5,401 bases of DNA from an uncultured Candidatus Saccharibacteria bacterium (GCA_937919305.1 CALFQW010000092.1:1-5401); one strand, 5' to 3'. Positions 1-5,226 are shown, counted from the stretch's first letter. Notes: generated by a model not told the origin, from the letters alone. Translations and numbers: made by a program.

Positions 1-1096
1 TAACCGGAACGTCTAGCTCACGCGCTATCAGTTTGAGTCCACGTGATATTTCGCTGACTTCTTGTACACGATTGCCGTCGCTCCGTCCACTTCCCTGCAT
101 CAACTGAAGATAGTCAATGATAATGAGTCCGAGAGGATGATTGTGTGCCTCACGACGAGCTTTTGTACGCATTTCTAGTACGGTCATGCCGGGTGTATCA
201 TCTATGTATATTGGTGCCTCAGCCATTTCACCCATTGCGTGCGATAGCTTCTCAAAATCATCATCACTCAAGTTTCCTGTACGGATATTCCAAGCATTGA
301 CGCCGCTCGCGTCGGCTAGCATACGGTCAACTAGCTGCTCTTTGCTCATCTCTAGACTAAAGAACAAGACAGATTTCTTTTCTTTAGACGCGACATTATA
401 AGCAAGGTTTGTCACAAGCGTTGTTTTACCCATTGCAGGACGAGCTGCCAGGATGATGAGATCGCTTCTCTGTAGACCTGCGGTGATATTATCTAGATCG
501 CGCCAGCCAGTTTTTATGCCGCGAAGCTTGCCTCCGTCGCGGTGGAGTTCCTCCATCCTGTCGAAGCTTTCCGTGAGGATTTGTTCAAGGCTTATGAGAT
601 CTTGCTTCGTACTAGTATCACTGACGGCAAAAAGCTCGGACTCTGCTGCAGAAAGTAGTTCTGAGATTTCTTGCTCTTCATCATAGCCAAGTTCTGCTAT
701 ATCGGTACTTGCTTTGATGAGTCGGCGTCTCGTGGCTTTCTGAGAAATGATATCTGCGTAGCTTTGAGCATGAGCTGCAGTCGGGACGTAATTCGTTAGT
801 TCTGTGAGATACGCAGACCCGCCAATGATGTCTATCTCAGAGCGTTTTTTGAGCTCATCACTGAGCGTAAGCAAGTCAACTGGTTGATGCCGTTCATATA
901 ACCGCATCATCGCATCATAGACTAGCACGTGCCGCTTATCGTAGAAATCGTTCGCCCGTAGCTTATCACTGATGTCCGATAAAACTTCCTCATCTATGAG
1001 AACAGCTCCCAGCAAGCTCATCTCAGCATCAAGATTTTGAGGAGGGATTTTTGCTACCACTTCTTTCCCTTTGTTTGACCTATTAGATGCGCTCAT
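1..1096 (-). CDS. dnaB: Replicative DNA helicase DnaB, 3' end cut off by the window edge
   Basis: Hexameric, ATP-driven helicase that unwinds DNA ahead of the replisome. The window holds the first 365 codons; the family is usually about 440-470 residues. The N-terminal domain (about residues 18-120) starts with the typical PPQNLDAEMSLLGA stretch. A linker leads to the RecA-like domain, with KTGW at 195-198, Walker A ARPAMGKTT (218-226), SLEM (247-250) and Walker B LIIIDYLQL (324-332). The end reached, REL.VPV, normally precedes the LSQLSR motif, so the rest should lie just outside. The ATG at 1096 lies inside the end of dnaX (14-base overlap) and has GGAG nine bases upstream, so the genes are probably translationally coupled. 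No inframe stop or missing motif was seen in the part present. Identity is near certain from the motifs. Confidence 0.97.
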   Translation of the reverse strand, partial: MSASNRSNKGKEVVAKIPPQNLDAEMSLLGAVLIDEEVLSDISDKLRANDFYDKRHVLVYDAMMRLYERHQPVDLLTLSDELKKRSEIDIIGGSAYLTELTNYVPTAAHAQSYADIISQKATRRRLIKASTDIAELGYDEEQEISELLSAAESELFAVSDTSTKQDLISLEQILTESFDRMEELHRDGGKLRGIKTGWRDLDNITAGLQRSDLIILAARPAMGKTTLVTNLAYNVASKEKKSVLFFSLEMSKEQLVDRMLADASGVNAWNIRTGNLSDDDFEKLSHAMGEMAEAPIYIDDTPGMTVLEMRTKARREAHNHPLGLIIIDYLQLMQGSGRSDGNRVQEVSEISRGLKLIARELDVPV

Positions 1097-2516
1097 TTAC
1101 TAGTTCTCCGCCACCCATTATGTCTGCTATGTCTTTGTGCTCATTATCCATAATAGCCGCCTCTGATTTTTTGTCAGTTATGTTGATGAATGGCTTCAGA
1201 TTGCAGGTGTCATTTATAACAGAAAGTAACAGTTTCTTCGAAACATTGTTTTCGAGCTTTTTACGGTGAATGGCGTACGCAAGCTTAAGGGTGAGGTCAT
1301 TATTGTTTTTATCGTATGTCTCCTCTGCTCTGGCGACAACGCTATGTAGAGCTGGATGATGTTTTTTCAGCGTTGATATGATCTTTTCCCAATCAAATTC
1401 TCCTGCCTCTGATTGCTTAGGCTCTGAGGCGGCGGGTGTACTCCTTTTCGCTACAGGTGCAACCGAGCGCTCAGCTTTCATCTTTTGTCTCGGCTTAACA
1501 GCTACCGGTGAGCTTATCGTAAATGTTGTGTGTGATGTAGATCGTGTAGCGACTACTTTGTCCTTCGATGCATCATGCGTAGCTGCGACAAGGGTCGTGA
1601 TGAGCTTGAGTTGGGGGTTCGAAGAGCGTGATACATCTAGCAATGCCGCAATCAACGGTGCATAAACTGGATTGTCGGCGAGAGTGCTGAGCATACTGCG
1701 ACTCATCTGTTCGGCTATCGCTGCAGGTGTGACGCCTAATAATTCTAGATCTGAGATTGTTTGTAGTATCATTGCAGGATCATGCTCTCGAACTGCGTTG
1801 ATGAGTGATAGTATTGCGTTGCTAGGTGCAATACCGAGCATAGCTTGTACTGTCTCCTCATCTATTCTTTGGTTGTGACTGCTGATTTGATCGAGTATGC
1901 TGAGCGCATCTCTGAAACTACCATCGGCATGCTGTGCGATAAGGCTCAGGGCATCGTCATCGATGTCTATAGATTCTTTTTTTGCTATTTCTTTGAGGTG
2001 CTTGCATGTGTCTTCGATGCCCGCGGGACGCAAGTGATACCTCTGTGTACGGCTCGTGATCGTTGCGGGTAGTTTGTGCAATTCAGTAGTTGCTAGTATA
2101 AATACGACATGTTTCGGGGGCTCCTCGAGTGTTTTCAGTAGAGCGTTAAAGCTTTCGTTTGTGAGCATGTGAACTTCATCAATGATGTAGACTTTATACT
2201 TTGTAGCAATCGGTGCCATGTTCACTTTTTCCCTCAAGTCCCTGATATCATCTATGCGTCTATTGCTTGCTGCATCGATTTCGATAATATCTAGATTTGG
2301 AGACTCACTGTAGTCTATATCATTAATTTCGTGTGCGAAGATTCGAGCGATACTCGTTTTACCGACACCTCTCGGACCAGTTAGTAGGTATGCATGAGCT
2401 ATGCGGTTCTTTTTGACGGCAGTTTTCAGCAGGTCGGTAACATGCTTTTGGCCAACAACCTCATCAAAAGATCGTGAACGATAAGTGCGGTATAGCGCTC
2501 TATGTGCTTTCTCCAT
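1083..2516 (-). CDS. dnaX: DNA polymerase III clamp-loader subunit gamma/tau (DnaX), without zinc module
   Basis: ATPase subunit of the clamp loader, which opens the sliding clamp and sets it on primed DNA. From the ATG at 2516 the protein has 477 residues. It shows the DnaX opening ALYRTYR (7-13), FDEVVGQ (17-23), Walker A GPRGVGKTS (47-55), Walker B VYIIDEVH (109-116), the FNALLKTLEEPP block (123-134) and sensor ATT (142-144). The four-cysteine zinc loop that normally lies between Walker A and IEIDAAS is absent: residues 61-76 form a short cysteine-free link. The usual SRC motif reads SRT (155-157). The region after about 330 is low-complexity (Ser, Lys, Pro), followed by a C-terminal domain. 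An upstream inframe ATG at 2594 would overlap the preceding gene and add 26 residues unlike the family, so 2516 is preferred. There is no clear Shine-Dalgarno. Lies 50 bases after its upstream neighbour and overlaps dnaB. Confidence 0.96.
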   Translation of the reverse strand: MEKAHRALYRTYRSRSFDEVVGQKHVTDLLKTAVKKNRIAHAYLLTGPRGVGKTSIARIFAHEINDIDYSESPNLDIIEIDAASNRRIDDIRDLREKVNMAPIATKYKVYIIDEVHMLTNESFNALLKTLEEPPKHVVFILATTELHKLPATITSRTQRYHLRPAGIEDTCKHLKEIAKKESIDIDDDALSLIAQHADGSFRDALSILDQISSHNQRIDEETVQAMLGIAPSNAILSLINAVREHDPAMILQTISDLELLGVTPAAIAEQMSRSMLSTLADNPVYAPLIAALLDVSRSSNPQLKLITTLVAATHDASKDKVVATRSTSHTTFTISSPVAVKPRQKMKAERSVAPVAKRSTPAASEPKQSEAGEFDWEKIISTLKKHHPALHSVVARAEETYDKNNNDLTLKLAYAIHRKKLENNVSKKLLLSVINDTCNLKPFINITDKKSEAAIMDNEHKDIADIMGGGELVNERI

Positions 2517-2526
2517 TGTGCATACT

Positions 2527-2532
2527 ATTGTA
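2527..2532 (-). promoter_or_regulatory. Possible -10 box just before dnaX
   Basis: TACAAT on the minus strand lies ten bases before the dnaX ATG, so a transcript from it would start within a few bases of that ATG and be nearly leaderless. This would fit the lack of a ribosome binding site. No convincing -35 is seen at 16-18 bases (CACCCA at 17). The gene may equally be read through from the gene 50 bases upstream, since no terminator separates them. Weak call. Confidence 0.25.
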
Positions 2533-2566
2533 CTGTAATTGGCTGGCTGTGGGTGTTGTGTTTTGT

Positions 2567-3076
2567 TTAGAGAGAAGCTTCGACAGCAGCCCAAACCGCA
2601 TCACGGTTGTCTTCGGGCACTACTATGCTAACTTGATCACCCATGCGAGCTTTGAAATATGTCACGCTCGCGAGGAGGACACGATATTCACGTCCAGCGG
2701 CTTCGACATAGTATGCACCATCGTGCTGTACGAGAGTGCCTATGATTTGCTTGCGAGCGACAGGACCGATTTGCTTGTAGATAAATCCACCGTCATCTGC
2801 AATGGTTAGTTTGAGGATGTCTCCTTCAACTAACTTAGATTTACTCGCATAGTTTGCTGGTACAGGATATGTTTTGCCGTCCGGTCCCATCATGCTTTGG
2901 CCATCGAAAACACCCTCGATGACTTTCCCAGCTACTTCGTCTGGGTTGCCATGGCTGACGACTTCATCGTCGCCCATAACTGATATCAATAATTCTTTCG
3001 CTGCGGCTAAGTTCGTTTCTGCTTCTTGCAACAATGAACGAAGTCGCTTGACTTGTTTTTCTGGTAGCTCAGACAT
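2567..3076 (-). CDS. Conserved hypothetical protein of Patescibacteria type, 169 aa
   Basis: Function unknown. I recall similar proteins only from Saccharibacteria and other CPR genomes, which I cannot verify here. Residues 1-34 are a charged heptad-like helix, probably a short coiled coil. Residues 52-153 look beta-rich and hold two copies of one module that align without a gap: 66-92 (DGKTYPV..., ending EGDILKLTI) and 127-153 (AGREYRV..., ending MGDQVSIVV), sharing G, K/R, Y, V, K and GD at equal positions. This pattern suggests paired small beta-barrels, possibly nucleic-acid binding (inference). There is no signal peptide or membrane segment with the chosen start. The ATG at 3076 is preferred because AAGGA lies nine bases upstream; ATGs at 3085 and 3115 are placed worse, and a start at 3214 would run through the promoter and add a spurious hydrophobic tail. 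Lies between rplL and dnaX and has its own promoter. Confidence 0.85.
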   Translation of the reverse strand: MSELPEKQVKRLRSLLQEAETNLAAAKELLISVMGDDEVVSHGNPDEVAGKVIEGVFDGQSMMGPDGKTYPVPANYASKSKLVEGDILKLTIADDGGFIYKQIGPVARKQIIGTLVQHDGAYYVEAAGREYRVLLASVTYFKARMGDQVSIVVPEDNRDAVWAAVEASL

Positions 3077-3119
3077 TGCTCGCATTCCTTGTCTGTTTTT
3101 GTCGTTTAGTATCATCGTC

Positions 3120-3148
3120 AGCCTACCAGTAGATCTGGTACATGTCAA
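3120..3148 (-). promoter_or_regulatory. Promoter for the 169-aa gene (and probably dnaX-dnaB)
   Basis: On the minus strand a perfect -35 TTGACA (3148-3143) is followed after 17 bases by TAGGCT (3125-3120), a weak -10 matching TATAAT at the key first, second and last bases. Transcription would start near 3113, giving a leader of about 37 bases that carries the AAGGA site used by the ATG at 3076. It lies downstream of the rplL terminator, so it restarts transcription for the next three genes. Confidence 0.55.
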
Positions 3149-3212
3149 CGACTTTATTTTCCACACACACAACAGATACAAAATCAAAAATGTTGTTATT
3201 TTTGTATAAATC

Positions 3213-3245
3213 AAAAATCACCTCTGTATTACAGGGGTGATTTTT
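3213..3245 (-). terminator. Intrinsic terminator after rplL, symmetric enough to work both ways
   Basis: A 15-bp stem (3213-3227 with 3231-3245) closes on a three-base ATT loop. On the minus strand it has one C-A mismatch and is followed by a run of T within the stem end (TTTTTGATTT), ending rplJ-rplL 29 bases after the rplL stop. Read on the plus strand the mismatch becomes a G-U pair and the hairpin is followed by TTTTTT, so it could also stop antisense transcription entering rplL. Its position between two genes read the same way supports the minus-strand role. Confidence 0.85.
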
Positions 3246-3273
3246 TGAAAACATCCGGACAATGTCACACTTA

Positions 3274-3657
3274 TTAGCTGAGCTCGACGGTTGCGCCAGC
3301 TTCTTCGAGAGCTTTCTTTGCTGCTTCAGCGTCGTCTTTAGAAACCTTTTCCTTAACTGGTGCAGGTGCTCCGTCAACGATAGCTTTTGCTTCACCGAGA
3401 CCAAGACCTGTAATTTCTTTTACCGCCTTGATAACTGCTACTTTTTGGGCACCAGCATCTTTTAGGGTCACAGTGAACTCGGTTTTTTCGTCTTCAGCAG
3501 CAGCGCCGGCGTCACCACCAGCTGCTGGGCCCGCAACAGCAACAGCTGCAGCCGCAGGTTCGATACCGTACTCATCTTTGAGCACGTTCTTTAGTTCATT
3601 TACTTCTAGAACTGTCAGTTTAGTTAGCTCTTCTGCGAGCTTCTTTACATCAGCCAT
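3274..3657 (-). CDS. rplL: Large-subunit ribosomal protein bL12 (L7/L12)
   Basis: Stalk protein of the 50S subunit. Dimers bind the L10 tail and recruit and activate the translational GTPases. It has 127 residues, near the usual 120-130. Residues 1-33 form the helical dimerisation domain ([21 protein letters not shown]), about 34-57 the Ala/Gly-rich hinge, and 58-127 the globular factor-binding domain with the signatures [20 protein letters not shown] and [10 protein letters not shown]. The ATG at 3657 has AAGGAG six bases upstream. An earlier inframe ATG (3693) lacks such a site and adds residues foreign to the family. Two stops in tandem (TAATAA) end the gene. Lies 64 bases after rplJ, the conserved operon partner, under the same leader control. 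Confidence 0.98.
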   Translation of the reverse strand: MADVKKLAEELTKLTVLEVNELKNVLKDEYGIEPAAAAVAVAGPAAGGDAGAAAEDEKTEFTVTLKDAGAQKVAVIKAVKEITGLGLGEAKAIVDGAPAPVKEKVSKDDAEAAKKALEEAGATVELS

Positions 3658-3721
3658 ATTAAACTCCTTATGAATGATTGCGCACGTCCGCAACGTACAA
3701 TTTTATAAACAGTAACTTACA

Positions 3722-4246
3722 TTAAGCATTTGCTTTGGCTTCGACGCCATCGAGGAGGGCGTGAATATTGCCAGAGAGTGCGTTTGTGGTGTCGTGTACT
3801 GGGGATAGTAGCTGTGCCACAACTTCTGCGATGAGCTGTTCTTTACTTGGTAGACCAGCTAGCTCGGTAACATCCGAAGTACTCAGTGCTAAACCTTCTG
3901 CGGAGAAACCACCTGCGAGCTGTAGGCTCGGATGTGTTTTTGCAAAAGTATGTAGAACTTGACTCGGAGCTACTTCGTCTTCGAGGCTGTAGGCATACAC
4001 AAGCTGTCCATTGAGAGCGCTCGTATCGGTTTCTTTGAACGTCTTATGTTCGTTCATCGCAACACGTACGAGGCGGTTTTTGACTACAGCTATGTGGACA
4101 CCGGCTTCACGTGCAGTTCGGCGTAGTTGCTGCATATCCGCTACGCTCAAGCCAGTGTATGTTGCAAAAGCAAAAGCCTTTGCATTGCCAAACGCATTAC
4201 TCAGATTGGCGACCAAAGCTTGCTTTTTATCGCGTGAAATAGCCAT
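3722..4246 (-). CDS. rplJ: Large-subunit ribosomal protein uL10
   Basis: Base of the ribosomal stalk: the N-terminal part binds 23S rRNA, and the C-terminal helix holds the L7/L12 dimers. It has 174 residues, a normal length. Residues 1-30 match the family opening (DKKQALVANLSNAF, then FATYTGLS). Residues 33-63 hold the RNA-binding helix and strand with LRRTAREAG and VVKNRLVRVA. GLPSKEQLIAEVVAQLLSP (131-149) is the conserved linker before the L12-binding helix (about 151-174). The ATG at 4246 has AAAGGAG seven bases upstream. rplK and rplA, which often precede it elsewhere, are not upstream here; the adjacent region carries a long leader and divergent transcription instead. Regulation is probably by the L10 leader RNA and terminator between promoter and start. 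Confidence 0.98.
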   Translation of the reverse strand: MAISRDKKQALVANLSNAFGNAKAFAFATYTGLSVADMQQLRRTAREAGVHIAVVKNRLVRVAMNEHKTFKETDTSALNGQLVYAYSLEDEVAPSQVLHTFAKTHPSLQLAGGFSAEGLALSTSDVTELAGLPSKEQLIAEVVAQLLSPVHDTTNALSGNIHALLDGVEAKANA

Positions 4247-4322
4247 ATGGGCTCCTTTGCTTTGATTGCTAATATAATAGTTCGATTTTGTCCGGATTGT
4301 TAATGTATGACGTTACGGGAGC

Positions 4323-4350
4323 AAATAAAAATCTGATCGCTAGACCAGAT
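4323..4350 (-). terminator. Terminator inside the rplJ leader (attenuator)
   Basis: On the minus strand ATCTGGTC (4350-4343) and GATCAGAT (4338-4331) form an 8-bp stem with one G-U pair and a TAGC loop, directly followed by TTTTATTT. It lies after the L10 leader RNA and 77 bases before rplJ, so it would end transcripts before the gene. A competing pairing exists: GCTAAGATAT (4465-4456) can pair with ATATCT (4351-4346 region) and with the TAGC loop, which would open the terminator. In Bacillus subtilis the L10(L12)4 complex represses rplJL by such termination; the same mechanism here is inference. Confidence 0.75.
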
Positions 4351-4374
4351 ATCTTAGAACATGTTGCTCGTGTG

Positions 4375-4455
4375 AGCGTATGTCATTGCCTCGGTAGCAG
4401 ATTAAGTCAGAATTTTAATTATTACTGACAGCTACTGTCTCTGGTAACGTTGGAT
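4375..4455 (-). ncRNA. Ribosomal protein L10 leader RNA
   Basis: Autoregulatory mRNA structure that binds the L10-L7/L12 complex. On the minus strand there are three stacked stems: CGTTACC (4449-4443) with GGCAATG (4390-4384), one mismatch; GTAGC (4435-4431) with GCTAC (4398-4394), perfect; and GTCAG (4429-4425) with CTGAC (4410-4406), perfect. The asymmetric bulge TTAATCT before the second stem's 3' arm, the AGACAGTAG 5' side and CTACCGAGG on the 3' side match the family pattern as I recall it (Rfam L10_leader), including a purine-rich internal loop resembling a kink-turn. Its place upstream of rplJ is as expected. Exact ends are approximate. Confidence 0.85.
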
Positions 4456-4493
4456 ATATCTTAGCATGTGATGCTTGTTTTTGCAATATGTGG

Positions 4494-4523
4494 TTGAGAT
4501 ATGGATGAAGCTCATGGTATTAT
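4494..4523 (+). promoter_or_regulatory. Plus-strand promoter, divergent from rplJ and sharing its -10
   Basis: TTGAGA (4494-4499), an 18-base spacer and TATTAT (4518-4523), overlapping the minus-strand TATAAT within the near-symmetric TATTATAAAT. The start would be near 4530, next to an ATG at 4531. An attenuator-like structure downstream on the same strand supports real transcription from here. Confidence 0.5.
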
Positions 4524-4524
4524 A
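4519..4524 (-). promoter_or_regulatory. -10 box of the rplJ-rplL operon
   Basis: A perfect TATAAT on the minus strand, placing the transcription start near 4512 and giving a leader of about 265 bases that includes the L10 leader RNA. No good -35 is found at 16-18 bases (TAGAAT at 17). A TTGACT lies only ten bases upstream, too close to act as its -35. The box overlaps the -10 of a promoter on the other strand. Confidence 0.5.
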
Positions 4525-4530
4525 AATTAG

Positions 4531-4602
4531 ATGAAGTCAAAATTCTATCAGTCAGTGGTTAGTGCAGTGCTCGTGAAGAGTATTGTTCTCATTGATCGAT
4601 AG
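4531..4602 (+). CDS. Possible 23-codon leader peptide
   Basis: A short frame from ATG (4531) to TAG (4600-4602), encoding a peptide that begins MKSKFYQSVV and ends SIVLIDR, rich in Val, Ser and Lys. The ATG lies eight bases after the predicted -10 box, so the mRNA would be leaderless, and no Shine-Dalgarno is present. Its stop lies two bases before the 5' arm of an antiterminator stem. A ribosome finishing the peptide would cover that arm and favour the terminator. This layout, not the peptide itself, is the reason to call it. There is no run of one amino acid that would name a signal. It could be chance. Confidence 0.35.
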   Translation: MKSKFYQSVVSAVLVKSIVLIDR

Positions 4603-4603
4603 T

Positions 4604-4671
4604 TGCTCGGTTTCGTCAAAATACATAACAGCCAGTCAGATAGAAACCGAGCACAGCTCGGATTTTTGTTT
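4604..4671 (+). terminator. Attenuator: mutually exclusive antiterminator and terminator hairpins
   Basis: TGCTCGGTTTC (4604-4614) pairs perfectly over 11 bp with GAAACCGAGCA (4643-4653) across a 28-base loop. The same CCGAGC (4647-4652) can instead pair with a second GCTCGG (4656-4661) over an ACA loop, followed by ATTTTTGTTTT, a normal intrinsic terminator. The two copies of GCTCGG thus compete for one partner. If the upstream pairing forms, the terminator cannot, and the genes beyond 4700 are read. What senses the signal (ribosome position, protein or ligand) is not visible. Confidence 0.7.
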
Positions 4672-4706
4672 TCTGGCGTGTTGGCACACTACATACAGGA
4701 GGGTCG

Positions 4707-4922
4707 TTGGGCAAGAAATCACCATCTTCAGGGCCGACGAACTGGGACGGCAAGGTGTTGACGATCGTCGGCTCGATCGAAGAGCGGCGACACGCACACA
4801 ATGCCAACTGTTACGCAAGACTCTGTGCGATGATCGGAGTTCCGCGCACAGGCCAAGTACTGCGTCAATTTCGGCGAAATGTCACGGTATACCGATCGTT
4901 GCGACACGTTAATGCACGGTAA
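4707..4922 (+). CDS. Small hypothetical protein, 71 aa, TTG start
   Basis: No family recognised. The frame opens at a TTG (4707) four bases after GGAGG (4698-4702), a strong site at rather short spacing; there is no ATG or GTG nearby in frame. The product begins MGKKSPSSGPTNWDGKVL and is basic (many Arg in the C-terminal half), with two cysteines near 35 and 40, no signal peptide and no membrane segment. Third codon positions are GC-rich in the first half, unlike the AT-leaning genes on the other strand, and less so toward the end. It lies 35 bases after the attenuator and 27 bases before the next candidate gene. It may be a real small gene or a chance frame in a structured RNA. Confidence 0.35.
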   Translation: MGKKSPSSGPTNWDGKVLTIVGSIEERRHAHNANCYARLCAMIGVPRTGQVLRQFRRNVTVYRSLRHVNAR

Positions 4923-4933
4923 CTATATATCCA

Positions 4934-4946
4934 AAAGGAGGTGATC
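4934..4946 (+). promoter_or_regulatory. Unusually long Shine-Dalgarno sequence
   Basis: AAAGGAGGTGATC is complementary over 13 bases to the usual bacterial 16S rRNA 3' tail (GATCACCTCCTTT). The GGAGG core ends eight bases before a GTG (4950), ideal spacing, and 15 bases before the ATG at 4957, too far. It therefore selects the GTG frame. Such a long match is rare and is the best evidence that something here is translated. Confidence 0.7.
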
Positions 4947-4949
4947 AAC

Positions 4950-5078
4950 GTGACTGATGAAGCGACAAAAGCAGCAGAGACGAAAAAACCTCGGAACTTC
5001 CCCGTTGCACCCACGGGATACTCCGGGCGGCAGAGTCGGCCGGGTCCTGCGATCCACCCATCACGACCCTCACACTAA
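4950..5078 (+). CDS. Small hypothetical protein, 42 aa, GTG start
   Basis: No family recognised. The frame runs from GTG (4950) to TAA (5076-5078) and is chosen by the extended ribosome binding site just upstream. The peptide begins with an acidic-then-basic helix-like stretch (MTDEATKAAETKKPRNF) and continues as a Pro, Ser, Arg and Gly-rich tail (PVAPTGYSGRQSRPGPAI...), probably disordered. There are no cysteines and no membrane segment. A rival frame from ATG 4957 to 5169 is longer (70 codons) but badly placed for the binding site and runs through the inverted repeat, so it is less likely. It follows the 71-aa frame by 27 bases and could be its operon partner. Confidence 0.45.
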   Translation: MTDEATKAAETKKPRNFPVAPTGYSGRQSRPGPAIHPSRPSH

Positions 5079-5108
5079 CCCTGAGATCCAGGGCTACGTG
5101 TGCAACTA

Positions 5109-5151
5109 CGGACGACACGGTGCTACCACCTATATAGCACCATGTCGTCCG
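5109..5151. repeat. Long GC-rich inverted repeat
   Basis: CGGACGACA (5109-5117) pairs with TGTCGTCCG (5143-5151), and GGTGCTA (5119-5125) with TAGCACC (5135-5141). Together these are 16 pairs interrupted by one C-A mismatch, with a nine-base loop. On the minus strand the mismatch is a G-U pair. No T run follows on either strand, so it is not a classic terminator. It may protect a 3' end, be part of a structured RNA, or help termination together with the next hairpin. Confidence 0.8.
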
Positions 5152-5157
5152 ATTCAC

Positions 5158-5179
5158 ATGCTACGGTGATGGGTAGCAT
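5158..5179 (+). terminator. Hairpin, possible weak terminator before the next promoter
   Basis: ATGCTAC (5158-5164) pairs with GTAGCAT (5173-5179) over an eight-base loop and is followed by ATTATTG, poor in T. GGTAGC here (5172-5177) can also pair with GCTACC (5122-5127) in the loop side of the preceding repeat, so the two hairpins may exchange partners. It ends four bases before the -35 box of the next gene, where a terminator would be expected. Function uncertain. Confidence 0.35.
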
Positions 5180-5183
5180 ATTA

Positions 5184-5213
5184 TTGACAATTACAGTAAT
5201 AATAATGTATAGT
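5184..5213 (+). promoter_or_regulatory. Strong promoter for the gene at 5227
   Basis: A perfect -35 TTGACA (5184-5189), an 18-base AT-rich spacer and TATAGT (5208-5213), five of six to TATAAT. The start is expected near 5220, only about seven bases before the ATG at 5227. Confidence 0.75.
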
Positions 5214-5226
5214 ATATTTTTGATTT

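Noticed and set aside
1360..1375. A-run in dnaX as a programmed frameshift site for a gamma form
   Set aside because: The six A (minus strand, codons AAA AAA CAT) are not in the X XXY YYZ phase needed for a -1 shift, and no stimulatory hairpin was seen close by.
3428..3673. Plus-strand Ala/Ser-rich frame opposite rplL
   Set aside because: Mirror of the Ala-rich codons of rplL; no start signals.
4270..4300. GTTCGAT, resembling a tRNA T-arm
   Set aside because: No acceptor, D or anticodon stems can be built around it on either strand.
4616..4818. Minus-strand frames of 60-63 codons
   Set aside because: No binding site or promoter; they lie antisense to the terminator and the 71-aa frame, with Cys/Arg/Ser-rich noise.
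4583..4912. 109-codon plus-strand frame through the attenuator and GC-rich stretch
   Set aside because: It starts inside the leader region, runs through the terminator hairpin and has no binding site; the composition is not protein-like.
4932..4946. Fragment of a 16S rRNA 3' end on the minus strand (GATCACCTCCTTTT)
   Set aside because: The match stops after the anti-Shine-Dalgarno complement; the conserved 16S sequence before it is absent, so it is a ribosome binding site on the plus strand.
4957..5169. 70-codon plus-strand frame from ATG 4957
   Set aside because: The ATG is 15 bases from the GGAGG core, and the second half is the coding image of the inverted repeat. The GTG frame at 4950 is placed better, though this one is not excluded.
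4690..5170. tmRNA, RNase P RNA, SRP RNA or integron attC site
   Set aside because: The conserved signatures of these (RNase P GAGGAAAGTC, SRP tetraloop region, tmRNA tRNA-like ends, attC core sites) were not found.
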